Assembly (NCBI GenBank): GCA_016763215.1
Contig: JAESUF010000256.1
Coordinates: forward strand, 1-5,460
DNA from: Flavobacteriaceae bacterium
Lineage (GTDB): Bacteria; Bacteroidota; Bacteroidia; Flavobacteriales; Flavobacteriaceae
Direction of reading: 5' to 3'
DNA: 5,460 bases
Position 1 is the first letter of the stretch. Each line of letters opens with the position of its first letter. Below are positions 1 through 5,460 of the stretch, in pieces. The position numbers were made by a program, and so were the translations under genes. Below the pieces are notes generated by a model that was not told the origin of the DNA, ran no database searches, and was given only the letters and a program-made list of their open reading frames with translations.

Positions 1-75
1 ATTTCTAACAAAAAAATAGTGACTTCTTATCTAAAAAAGGGTCTCAACTACGTAAAGTCATTAAAACCTAAATAA
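1..75 (+). CDS. Possible C-terminal tail of an upstream gene (partial, 5' end outside window)
   Basis: The first plus-strand frame is open from the left edge to a TAA at 73-75 and encodes 24 residues ending in KSLKPK. The other two plus-strand frames stop within the first 20 bases, and the minus-strand frames are also broken. The peptide is basic and could be the end of a helical protein, but it is too short to assign to a family. It ends 11 bases before the MscS start, and no TAnnTTTG-type promoter is visible between them, which would fit an operon. The alternative is that this is simply non-coding leader that happens to be open for 25 codons. Confidence 0.4.
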   Translation: MSNKKIVTSYLKKGLNYVKSLKPK

Positions 76-86
76 AAATCAACTTT

Positions 87-905
87 ATGGACACAGAAAA
101 AATTCTACAATTTGTAACTGACAAATCTTTAGAATATGGTCCAAAATTAATAGGAGCAATTCTCGTATGGGTTATTGGTTTTTGGATTATTAAAATAATA
201 ACAAGGAGTTTTTCTAAAATTTTAGATAAAAGGAATACCGATGTATCCTTGAAACCTTTTTTAAAGAGTATGGTAAACGTGCTTTTAAAAGTAATGCTGG
301 TTATTAGCGTACTAGGAATGTTAGGTATCGAAATGACTTCCTTTATTGCTGTTTTAGCTGCTGCTGGTTTAGCTGTGGGAATGGCTTTATCTGGTACATT
401 ACAAAATTTCGCAGGAGGTGTAATGAGTTTAATTTTCAAACCATTTAAAGTAGGTGATTTATTAGAAGCACAAGGACATAAAGGAATTGTCCACGAAATT
501 CAGATTTTTAATACAATTTTAAAGACACCAGACAACAAAACCATTATTATTCCAAATGGAGGTTTATCAAACTCATCTATGGTTAATTTCTCTAATGGAG
601 ACCTCGTGATGGTAGAATGGACTTTTGGAATTGCTTATGGAGATAGCTCTCACAAAGCGAAAGAAGTTTTAACTAGACTTATGCAAGAAGACAAAAGGTT
701 ACTTAACGAACCTCAACCTCCAGTGCTTGTGCTTTCTGAATTAGCAGATAGTTCTGTTAACTTCACCATGAGAGGATGGATAAAAATCGACAATTATTGG
801 GGTTCTTATTTTGACATGAACGAGAAAGTATACAATACATTCAACAAAGAAGGACTGAATATTCCTTTCCCTCAAATGGATGTACATTTACATAAAAATG
901 CATAA
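87..905 (+). CDS. mscS: Small-conductance mechanosensitive channel, MscS family
   Basis: A 272-residue inner-membrane channel that is expected to open under membrane tension and release solutes during hypo-osmotic shock, working as a homoheptamer by analogy with E. coli MscS (286 residues). Three membrane segments are visible at about residues 20-40, 62-80 and 84-117. The third is the pore helix, with the family pattern GLAVG at 94-98, the kink glycine G103 and a glycine at 111 before KPFKVGD. The beta domain follows (120-165, with IIIPNGGLSN), then the alpha/beta cytoplasmic domain, ending with the diagnostic PQMDV near 263-267. Against E. coli, pore L105 is kept (L95), while L109 and Q112 are replaced by M99 and S102. 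The ATG at 87 follows an A-rich leader without a Shine-Dalgarno sequence, and the length fits a complete single-core channel. The PqiA-like gene follows after 54 bases on the same strand. Family assignment is firm; gating properties are not visible. Confidence 0.95.
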   Translation: MDTEKILQFVTDKSLEYGPKLIGAILVWVIGFWIIKIITRSFSKILDKRNTDVSLKPFLKSMVNVLLKVMLVISVLGMLGIEMTSFIAVLAAAGLAVGMALSGTLQNFAGGVMSLIFKPFKVGDLLEAQGHKGIVHEIQIFNTILKTPDNKTIIIPNGGLSNSSMVNFSNGDLVMVEWTFGIAYGDSSHKAKEVLTRLMQEDKRLLNEPQPPVLVLSELADSSVNFTMRGWIKIDNYWGSYFDMNEKVYNTFNKEGLNIPFPQMDVHLHKNA

Positions 906-925
906 AAAAGTAACAAAACAGGTAC

Positions 926-981
926 TAATTAGTCTTAAAGCTAAGTAAACCAAAAACCAATGAAATCTTTAAGACTAATTA
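926..981. repeat. Perfect 15-bp inverted repeat around the PqiA-like start codon
   Basis: The left arm at 926-940 (TAATTAGTCTTAAAG) is exactly complementary to the right arm at 967-981 (CTTTAAGACTAATTA). The 26-base spacer (941-966) is A-rich and contains the ATG at 960-962. The right arm spans codons 3 to 8 of the downstream protein. In mRNA this would be a 15-bp stem presenting the start codon in an unpaired loop; in DNA it could be a split operator. No T-run follows, so it is not an intrinsic terminator. The repeat is directly visible; any role is inferred. Confidence 0.9.
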
Positions 982-2192
982 TTTTAGCCTTACTTATAGG
1001 CGCATCCGGATTTTTCAGCTATAAAATCTACGAACAAGAAAAGCTAAATCAAGAGCAACAGGCCGATTTGATTGAGCCTTCCGATATTAAATATGGACTA
1101 TTTAATGTAGATGAATGGAAGGTCATTTTTGCTGATATCATTTCAACAAAGATGGATGATTTTAATATCCAAAATACAGATGAAGCTGAATTAAAAAAAG
1201 AAATTGGCGTTTTTTTAACCAAAGCAGTAGATGGTTTTGAAAAGCGTTATAATGAAGAAAACCAAAGTAGTGGTATTTCTGGATTCTTGAAAAGAAGCAT
1301 TTCTTCATTTGCTGGAATTTTTGAACAAATAAAAAAAGACATTCCAATTTACACAGATGAAATTTATAAATTTCTAACAGGTGGCGGTAGTAAAAAAATG
1401 ATGCAAGAATATCTAGTAAAGCAATTAGATAACTACACAAAAGATACTTTTTTAGCTACAGATTATACTGTAATGAATAATATCATTAGCAAGTATGAAG
1501 GGAATGACAAGCTTGATACTGTTGGTCTGATTAAAACTAAAATAGAAGAGAACAATACAAATAAAGGCCTGTATCAATATAGCCTACTTGCTATGTTTGT
1601 TGCCTTTCTTTTATTATTGATTTTCTTAAAGCACAAAAGCAACTTAGAATTTTTATTGTTTATCTTTTATAGCTTACCACTACTCTCTCTTGGTATTTTC
1701 TTGCCAATGATCGCTATAGATGCACGAATTTCTGAACTCAACTTTCCTTTTTTAGGAGAAACAATTCAATTTAAAGATCAAGTCTTATTTTTCAAGAGTA
1801 AAAGTATTATGGAAGTTGTGGATTTAATGATTTCTCAGAACCGATTAGATTTACTGTTTGTGGGTGGGCTTGTACTATTATTCAGTGTTTTATTTCCACT
1901 ATCAAAATTGATTTCTTCTATCTTTTACATTTTCAGCAAGAACTTAAGAAACAACAAGGTGATTAAGTTTCTTGTTTTTAAAACAGGAAAATGGTCTATG
2001 GCTGATGTATTTGTGATTGCCATTTTTATGGCTTACTTAGGTTTTGACGGTTTAATTACAGAGCAATTAAAACAATTAGGAGCATTAACGGATTCTACTG
2101 CCATACTTACAACCAATAATTCTGGGTTACTCTTTGCCTTTTATGCTTTTACGGGATTCGTATTGTTAGTTTGTTCATCTCGCAAAAGGTAA
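960..2192 (+). CDS. PqiA-family membrane protein with an extracytoplasmic N-terminal domain
   Basis: A 410-residue integral membrane protein. The C-terminal part (about 228-408) resembles the paraquat-inducible protein A module: a helix ending in GIFLPM (245-250), a helix with FPLSKL (312-317), the near-invariant stretch KTGKWSMADVFVIA (341-354), and a final helix at 388-405. The N-terminus has an uncleaved signal anchor (4-21), then about 180 charged residues without membrane segments (22-205, probably periplasmic), then a helix at 206-223. Positively charged loops (KHK at 224-226, the 326-343 stretch, the RKR tail) give a consistent topology with both ends in the cytoplasm. E. coli PqiA (417 residues) has two such modules and partners with the MCE protein PqiB in envelope lipid transport. 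Here there is one module, no zinc-ribbon cysteines, and no MCE gene in view. Role in lipid trafficking or stress is therefore inference. The 54-base gap suggests co-transcription with the channel gene. Confidence 0.8.
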   Translation: MKSLRLIILALLIGASGFFSYKIYEQEKLNQEQQADLIEPSDIKYGLFNVDEWKVIFADIISTKMDDFNIQNTDEAELKKEIGVFLTKAVDGFEKRYNEENQSSGISGFLKRSISSFAGIFEQIKKDIPIYTDEIYKFLTGGGSKKMMQEYLVKQLDNYTKDTFLATDYTVMNNIISKYEGNDKLDTVGLIKTKIEENNTNKGLYQYSLLAMFVAFLLLLIFLKHKSNLEFLLFIFYSLPLLSLGIFLPMIAIDARISELNFPFLGETIQFKDQVLFFKSKSIMEVVDLMISQNRLDLLFVGGLVLLFSVLFPLSKLISSIFYIFSKNLRNNKVIKFLVFKTGKWSMADVFVIAIFMAYLGFDGLITEQLKQLGALTDSTAILTTNNSGLLFAFYAFTGFVLLVCSSRKR

Positions 2193-2221
2193 AGAAAAGC
2201 TAATCGTTTCATTTAAATTTA

Positions 2222-2251
2222 TTTACCCCATTTACACGATAGATAATTTTG
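2222..2251 (+). promoter_or_regulatory. Candidate Bacteroidota promoter for the DUF1348 gene
   Basis: TAATTTTG at 2244-2251 matches the Bacteroidota -7 consensus TAnnTTTG in all fixed positions. The -33 side is weaker: TTTA at 2222-2225, 18 bases upstream, differs from TTTG at the last base. A transcript would start near 2256-2259 and would have a leader of about 45 bases. The -7 box lies inside the left outer arm of the inverted repeat, so a protein or cruciform occupying that arm would mask it. AT-rich sequence makes chance matches possible. Confidence 0.45.
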
Positions 2252-2302
2252 TAATTAGTTGTATTCTTTTTAGACTAAGAATACCATACAAAATTATCTA
2301 TC
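2238..2302. repeat. Nested perfect inverted repeats abutting the DUF1348 start codon
   Basis: The outer arms are 2238-2253 (GATAGATAATTTTGTA) and 2287-2302, a perfect 16-bp match in inverted orientation. Between them sit inner arms 2261-2268 (GTATTCTT) and 2277-2284 (AAGAATAC), a perfect 8-bp match with an 8-base loop. The unpaired stretches between inner and outer stems are 7 and 2 bases long. The right outer arm ends one base before the ATG at 2303. There is no T-tract after it, so it is not an intrinsic terminator. No target-site duplication is evident at the ends, so there is no direct sign that it is an inserted miniature element. It could be an operator, a structured leader, or both. 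Confidence 0.9.
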
Positions 2303-2713
2303 ATGGAAAAAAAACATCCATTACCTCCATTTACTTTGGAAACCGCAATCCAAAAAGTTCAAGCAGCAGAAGATGCTTGGAATAGCAAAGACCCAATAAG
2401 GGTTTCGAAAGCTTATTCTATAGATACAGAGTGGAGAAATCGAATTGATTTCATTAATGGTCGTAAAGAAGTCCAAACTTTCTTAGAAAAGAAATGGGAA
2501 AAAGCGCAGAATTACAAGCTAAAAAAAGAGCTTTGGGGGTTTCAAGAAAATAGAATTGCTGTTCGTTTTGAATATGAATTTCAGAATTCTAAAGGCCAAT
2601 GGTTCCGTGCATACGGAAATGAAAATTGGGAATTTGACGAAAATGGATTGATGTGCAAACGATATGCTAGTATCAATGATTTGCCTATTAATGAAGCAGA
2701 AAGAAAACTGTAG
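2303..2713 (+). CDS. DUF1348 family protein, NTF2-like/SnoaL-like fold
   Basis: A 136-residue, probably cytoplasmic protein without signal peptide or membrane segment. It carries the recognisable DUF1348 pattern from end to end: [12 protein letters not shown] at 8-19, [10 protein letters not shown] at 22-31, the WRNR block near 44-47, FLEKKWEKA at 60-68, KELWGF near 75-80, [11 protein letters not shown] near 83-93, [14 protein letters not shown] near 98-111, and YASINDLPI near 121-129. The family has a cone-shaped alpha+beta NTF2-like fold with a pocket, and its biochemical function is not established. The ATG at 2303 is supported by the family's usual distance to PPFT. The protein stops just after the ER-K motif; relatives as I recall them run roughly 15-20 residues further, so this copy looks shortened. 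Its start is directly adjoined by a nested inverted repeat and it has its own candidate promoter, so it may be expressed separately from the genes on either side. Confidence 0.88.
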   Translation: MEKKHPLPPFTLETAIQKVQAAEDAWNSKDPIRVSKAYSIDTEWRNRIDFINGRKEVQTFLEKKWEKAQNYKLKKELWGFQENRIAVRFEYEFQNSKGQWFRAYGNENWEFDENGLMCKRYASINDLPINEAERKL

Positions 2714-2765
2714 TAACTCCTTTTTTACCTTAAATTACTTTACATACCTAAACTACTGACTTTTG

Positions 2766-2808
2766 TTTGAATTAAATTCTTACTTTACGTGAGATTAATC
2801 AATTCAAA
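2766..2808. repeat. Short 8-bp inverted repeat upstream of the FKBP lipoprotein gene
   Basis: TTTGAATT at 2766-2773 is complementary to AATTCAAA at 2801-2808, with a 27-base spacer; the right arm ends three bases before the ATG at 2812. In DNA this AT-rich, an 8-bp match is only weakly surprising, so it is listed mainly because the two preceding genes have much stronger inverted repeats in the same place. Confidence 0.4.
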
Positions 2809-2811
2809 ATA

Positions 2812-3630
2812 ATGAAAAAATTAAGCATAGTACTACTCGCTGCTATTACCTTAAGCTCCTGCAACAAAAAAGTTAAAAAAAATACTAGGAATGTTACTCC
2901 TGGAGACACCATCAAAACTGAATCTGGGTTACAATTTATTATCCTAAAAGAAGGTACGGGTCCTAAAATTGAAGCAGGGTCTAAAGTAAGGGTCTTTACA
3001 AATTTATACTTAAACGATGATCCTACAGTTTTTTGGACAACTTCAACAGCCAAAGATTCTTCATTTACTTTTATTCATGGAGAAACGGCTTTAATTAAAG
3101 GTTTTTCCGAGTTACATGATTACCTCTATGAAGGTGATGAAGTGGTTGCTATTTTACCTTATAAAATTGCCTATGGAGAAAAAGAAAAAAGAGGAATTCC
3201 TGCCAAATCTACTTTAGTTTATGATCCTTTAGTAATAAAAACAGTTTCAGAGCCAAAAGAAGTGATGACTGATACCTTATTTACTATTACAAAACAAAAA
3301 AGTGTTGTGGAAGCCATTTCTTTTTATGAAAGTGCTTCAGACTCTTATTTCCACACAGATATAAATTTAATGGCCGGCTTGTTACAAAAACTACAGAAAG
3401 ACAGTTTATTTGTCGATATGGAAGCTTTTTCTATGTTTTTTTACAAAAAAGCGACAACAGCTGAAGATAAGCAACAATTCTCTTACTATAGTATTCTTGC
3501 TTTAGAAGCACAAGGGAAAATGAAAGAGGCTATTGAGATCCTAGAACCATTAACAAAACAAGAAGTTAATCAAACCTATTGGAAGAATTATCTTTCTAAG
3601 TTAGAATCTAACTTAGAAAAAAATCAGTAA
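2812..3630 (+). CDS. FKBP-type peptidyl-prolyl cis-trans isomerase, lipoprotein
   Basis: A 272-residue exported lipoprotein expected to assist proline-limited folding or act as a chaperone in the envelope. The signal peptide (MKK, then a hydrophobic stretch) ends in the lipobox LSSC with the lipidated cysteine at 17. The residues after it are basic (NKKVKK), not the acidic pattern associated with surface export in this phylum, which favours a periplasm-facing position. The FKBP domain covers about 36-144: SGLQF (38-42), ALIKGF (93-98, the core helix), AYG (120-122), GIPA (128-131) and TLVYD (134-138). The acidic residue equivalent to FKBP12 D37 appears to be missing (FWT at 74-76) and Y26 is replaced by F62, so isomerase activity may be weak. 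The last 110 residues are helical, with a TPR-like pair near 223-247. The gene ends 46 bases before the convergent lon stop codon and shares its terminator. Confidence 0.87.
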   Translation: MKKLSIVLLAAITLSSCNKKVKKNTRNVTPGDTIKTESGLQFIILKEGTGPKIEAGSKVRVFTNLYLNDDPTVFWTTSTAKDSSFTFIHGETALIKGFSELHDYLYEGDEVVAILPYKIAYGEKEKRGIPAKSTLVYDPLVIKTVSEPKEVMTDTLFTITKQKSVVEAISFYESASDSYFHTDINLMAGLLQKLQKDSLFVDMEAFSMFFYKKATTAEDKQQFSYYSILALEAQGKMKEAIEILEPLTKQEVNQTYWKNYLSKLESNLEKNQ

Positions 3631-3648
3631 CATTAAGGTATAATAACT

Positions 3649-3678
3649 AAAAAGCCACTCGATGAGTGGCTTTTTTTT
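3649..3678. terminator. Bidirectional intrinsic terminator between the FKBP gene and lon
   Basis: A perfect hairpin: GCCACTC at 3654-3660 pairs with GAGTGGC at 3664-3670 around a 3-base loop (GAT). It is flanked by five A at 3649-3653 and eight T at 3671-3678, which extend the stem by five A-T pairs and supply a U-tract in either direction. It lies 19 bases after the FKBP stop codon. On the minus strand the A-side begins inside the lon stop codon (3677-3679), so lon transcripts would end immediately after translation stops. Confidence 0.95.
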
Positions 3679-5460
3679 ATACTAATTTCTTAGCGTTCTT
3701 AGCATTTTGCTTTGTGATTGCTATTTCTATGACCTGATGCATTTCTGTTACATAATGGAACGTTAATCCTTTAAGGTAACTCTCTTTAATTTCAAGGATA
3801 TCTTTTTCATTGTCTTTACATAAGACGATTTCCTTAATATTTGCTCTTTTGGCAGCAAGAATCTTTTCTTTGATTCCTCCAACAGGCAATACTTTACCTC
3901 GAAGCGTAATCTCACCCGTCATTGCTAACTTATTCTTTACTTTTTTCTGTGTGAATACAGATACCAAAGAAGTCAACATGGTAATCCCAGCACTTGGTCC
4001 ATCTTTTGGGGTTGCTCCTTCAGGTACATGAATATGTACATTGTACTTTTCAAGAACTTTAGGGTTTACTCCAAAATCATCAGCATTTGCTTTGATATAT
4101 TCCATTGCAATGGTAGCCGATTCTTTCATTACCTTTCCTAAGTTTCCTGTGATTGTTAAGGCTCCTTTTCCTTTCGATAAAATTGATTCGATAAACAAGA
4201 TATCACCTCCAACACTAGTCCATGCCAGTCCGGTTACAACACCAGCAACACCATTGTTCTCATATTTGTCTCTTTCCAAACGAGCAGGGCCTAAAATAGT
4301 TTCAATATCTTTAGCAGTAATTGTAACGTTATACTCTTCTTCCAAAGCAATCGATTTTGCAGCAAAACGAACTACTTTCGCTATTTGTTTTTCCAAACCA
4401 CGAACTCCAGATTCACGTGTATATCCTTCAACAATTTTTTCAATCTGAGCTTTGCCCAATTTGATTTCTTTTGTTGTCAATCCATGTTCTTTAATTTGTT
4501 TCGGTAGTAAGTGCCTTTTCGCAATCTCTATTTTTTCTTCTATTGTATATCCAGATACATTGATAATCTCCATTCGGTCACGTAATGCCCAAGGAATTTC
4601 CCCTAAATTATTTGCTGTCGCAATAAATAATACTTTAGATAAATCATATCCAACTTCTAAATAGTTATCATAGAACTCTGTGTTTTGTTCAGGATCTAGC
4701 ACTTCTAACATTGCAGAAGATGGATCTCCTTGATGACTCTGAGCTAATTTATCAATTTCATCCAAAACAAACACTGGATTTGATGTTCCTGCTTTCTTTA
4801 AGTTCTGAATCAATCGCCCTGGCATTGCACCGATGTATGTTTTACGGTGTCCGCGAATCTCAGCTTCATCTCGTAAACCTCCTAAAGACATACGAACATA
4901 TTTACGTCCAAGCGATTCTGCTATCGATTTCCCTAGAGATGTTTTCCCAACACCTGGAGGTCCGTACAAACAGATAATTGGTGACTTCATATCTCCTTTC
5001 AACTTCAATACAGCTAGATGCTCTATGATCCGTTCTTTTACTTTCTCTAAACCAAAGTGATCGCGGTCTAAAATCTTTACAGCACGCTTTAAGTTAAACT
5101 TATCTTCAGAAAATTCTCCCCAAGGCAATTCTAACATCAATTCTAAATAATTGCGTTGCACACCATACTCAGCCATTTGTGGATTCATTCTACGCAAACG
5201 AGCCAGTTCTTTATCAAAGGTATCTCCTATTTCCTTTGTCCATTTTTTTGATTTTGCTTGAATACGCATTTCCTCCAACTCCTCATCATTAGAGACACCT
5301 CCCAACTCTTCTTGAATGGTCTTTAATTGCTGATTTAAATAGTATTCTCGTTGTTGCTGATCTAAATCTGAACGTGTTTTGGATTGAATATCATTCCGTA
5401 ATTGTAATTTTTGAAGCTCCTTATTTAGGCTTTTTAAAGCTAATAAAGCACGTTCTTTTA
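3677..5460 (-). CDS. lon: ATP-dependent protease Lon (5' end outside window)
   Basis: 593 codons of Lon are visible. The serine-lysine protease degrades misfolded and some regulatory proteins in the cytoplasm as a ring-shaped hexamer. Frame stays open to the right edge; the TTG at 5303-5305 is an internal leucine, because the upstream codons give typical Lon sequence ([19 protein letters not shown] directly before LGG). Counting from that leucine as 1: AAA+ domain with Walker A GPPGVGKT (115-122, bases 4940-4963), Walker B VFVLDEID (178-185, bases 4751-4774), sensor ATANN (229-233) and likely arginine finger R244. The protease domain has catalytic Ser438 in PKDGPSAG (codon 3992-3994) and Lys481 in GGIKEKI (codon 3863-3865), 43 residues apart as in E. 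coli S679/K722. The C-terminus is full length. The N-terminal substrate-binding domain, roughly 200 residues, and the promoter lie outside. All catalytic motifs are intact. Confidence 0.97.
   Translation of the reverse strand, partial: KERALLALKSLNKELQKLQLRNDIQSKTRSDLDQQQREYYLNQQLKTIQEELGGVSNDEELEEMRIQAKSKKWTKEIGDTFDKELARLRRMNPQMAEYGVQRNYLELMLELPWGEFSEDKFNLKRAVKILDRDHFGLEKVKERIIEHLAVLKLKGDMKSPIICLYGPPGVGKTSLGKSIAESLGRKYVRMSLGGLRDEAEIRGHRKTYIGAMPGRLIQNLKKAGTSNPVFVLDEIDKLAQSHQGDPSSAMLEVLDPEQNTEFYDNYLEVGYDLSKVLFIATANNLGEIPWALRDRMEIINVSGYTIEEKIEIAKRHLLPKQIKEHGLTTKEIKLGKAQIEKIVEGYTRESGVRGLEKQIAKVVRFAAKSIALEEEYNVTITAKDIETILGPARLERDKYENNGVAGVVTGLAWTSVGGDILFIESILSKGKGALTITGNLGKVMKESATIAMEYIKANADDFGVNPKVLEKYNVHIHVPEGATPKDGPSAGITMLTSLVSVFTQKKVKNKLAMTGEITLRGKVLPVGGIKEKILAAKRANIKEIVLCKDNEKDILEIKESYLKGLTFHYVTEMHQVIEIAITKQNAKNAKKLV

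Noticed and set aside
68..439. Minus-strand open frame of 123 codons opposite the channel gene
   Set aside because: It mirrors the conserved MscS membrane segments and has no family features of its own.
2238..2302. Invertible promoter (phase-variable switch), as is common in Bacteroidota
   Set aside because: The segment between the outer arms is only 33 bp and largely self-complementary, the -7 box lies in an arm, and no site-specific recombinase is seen in the window; inversion would change almost nothing.
2714..2730. T-run after the DUF1348 gene as a terminator
   Set aside because: No convincing stem precedes the T-run.
2758..2788. Promoter boxes for the FKBP gene (GACTTTTG at 2758-2765 or TACTTTAC at 2781-2788)
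   Set aside because: Each departs from TAnnTTTG at one or two fixed positions and neither has a well-spaced TTTG upstream; in AT-rich sequence this is not enough to call.
3810..5060. Several plus-strand open frames of 70-135 codons opposite lon
   Set aside because: They are antisense to a well-conserved coding frame, have no recognisable domains and no leader or promoter; they are shadows.
3677..5305. Lon start at the TTG at 5303-5305
   Set aside because: The frame continues upstream to the window edge with unmistakable Lon sequence, so this codon is an internal leucine and the gene is partial.

Overview
The window comes from an AT-rich genome of the Bacteroidota, most likely a member of the Flavobacteriia. 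This rests on the low G+C, the A-rich leaders in place of Shine-Dalgarno sequences, a TAnnTTTG-type -7 promoter box, and the style of the proteins (a Lon of flavobacterial type and an FKBP-type lipoprotein with a helical tail). The genus cannot be fixed from this much sequence. Nothing points to a prophage, insertion sequence, CRISPR array or RNA gene.

Layout. Positions 1-75 hold a probable 3' tail of an upstream gene. It is followed after 11 bases by a complete small MscS-type mechanosensitive channel (87-905). After a further 54 bases comes a membrane protein with a C-terminal PqiA-type (paraquat-inducible protein A) module (960-2192). A 110-bp gap contains a striking pair of nested inverted repeats and a candidate promoter. 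It leads into a short DUF1348/NTF2-like protein (2303-2713). A 98-bp gap precedes a lipoprotein with an FKBP-type peptidyl-prolyl isomerase domain (2812-3630). A strong bidirectional hairpin terminator (3649-3678) separates this rightward series from the convergent lon gene (minus strand, 3677 to beyond the right edge). The visible part of lon has the AAA+ and protease domains; the N-terminal substrate-binding domain lies outside the window.

Functionally, most of the genes fit an envelope and stress theme: osmotic release (MscS), a possible envelope lipid-trafficking or stress protein (PqiA-like), envelope protein folding (FKBP lipoprotein) and cytoplasmic protein quality control (Lon). They do not form an obvious single pathway, and I see no evidence of a novel multi-gene system.

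The unexplained signal is non-coding. Two perfect inverted repeats of 15 and 16 bp sit at two consecutive gene starts. One has the PqiA-like start codon in its loop, with its right arm inside the coding sequence. The other ends exactly one base before the DUF1348 start codon, encloses a second perfect 8-bp hairpin, and carries a -7 promoter box in its left arm. These look like start-site control elements and are the most worthwhile items to check.
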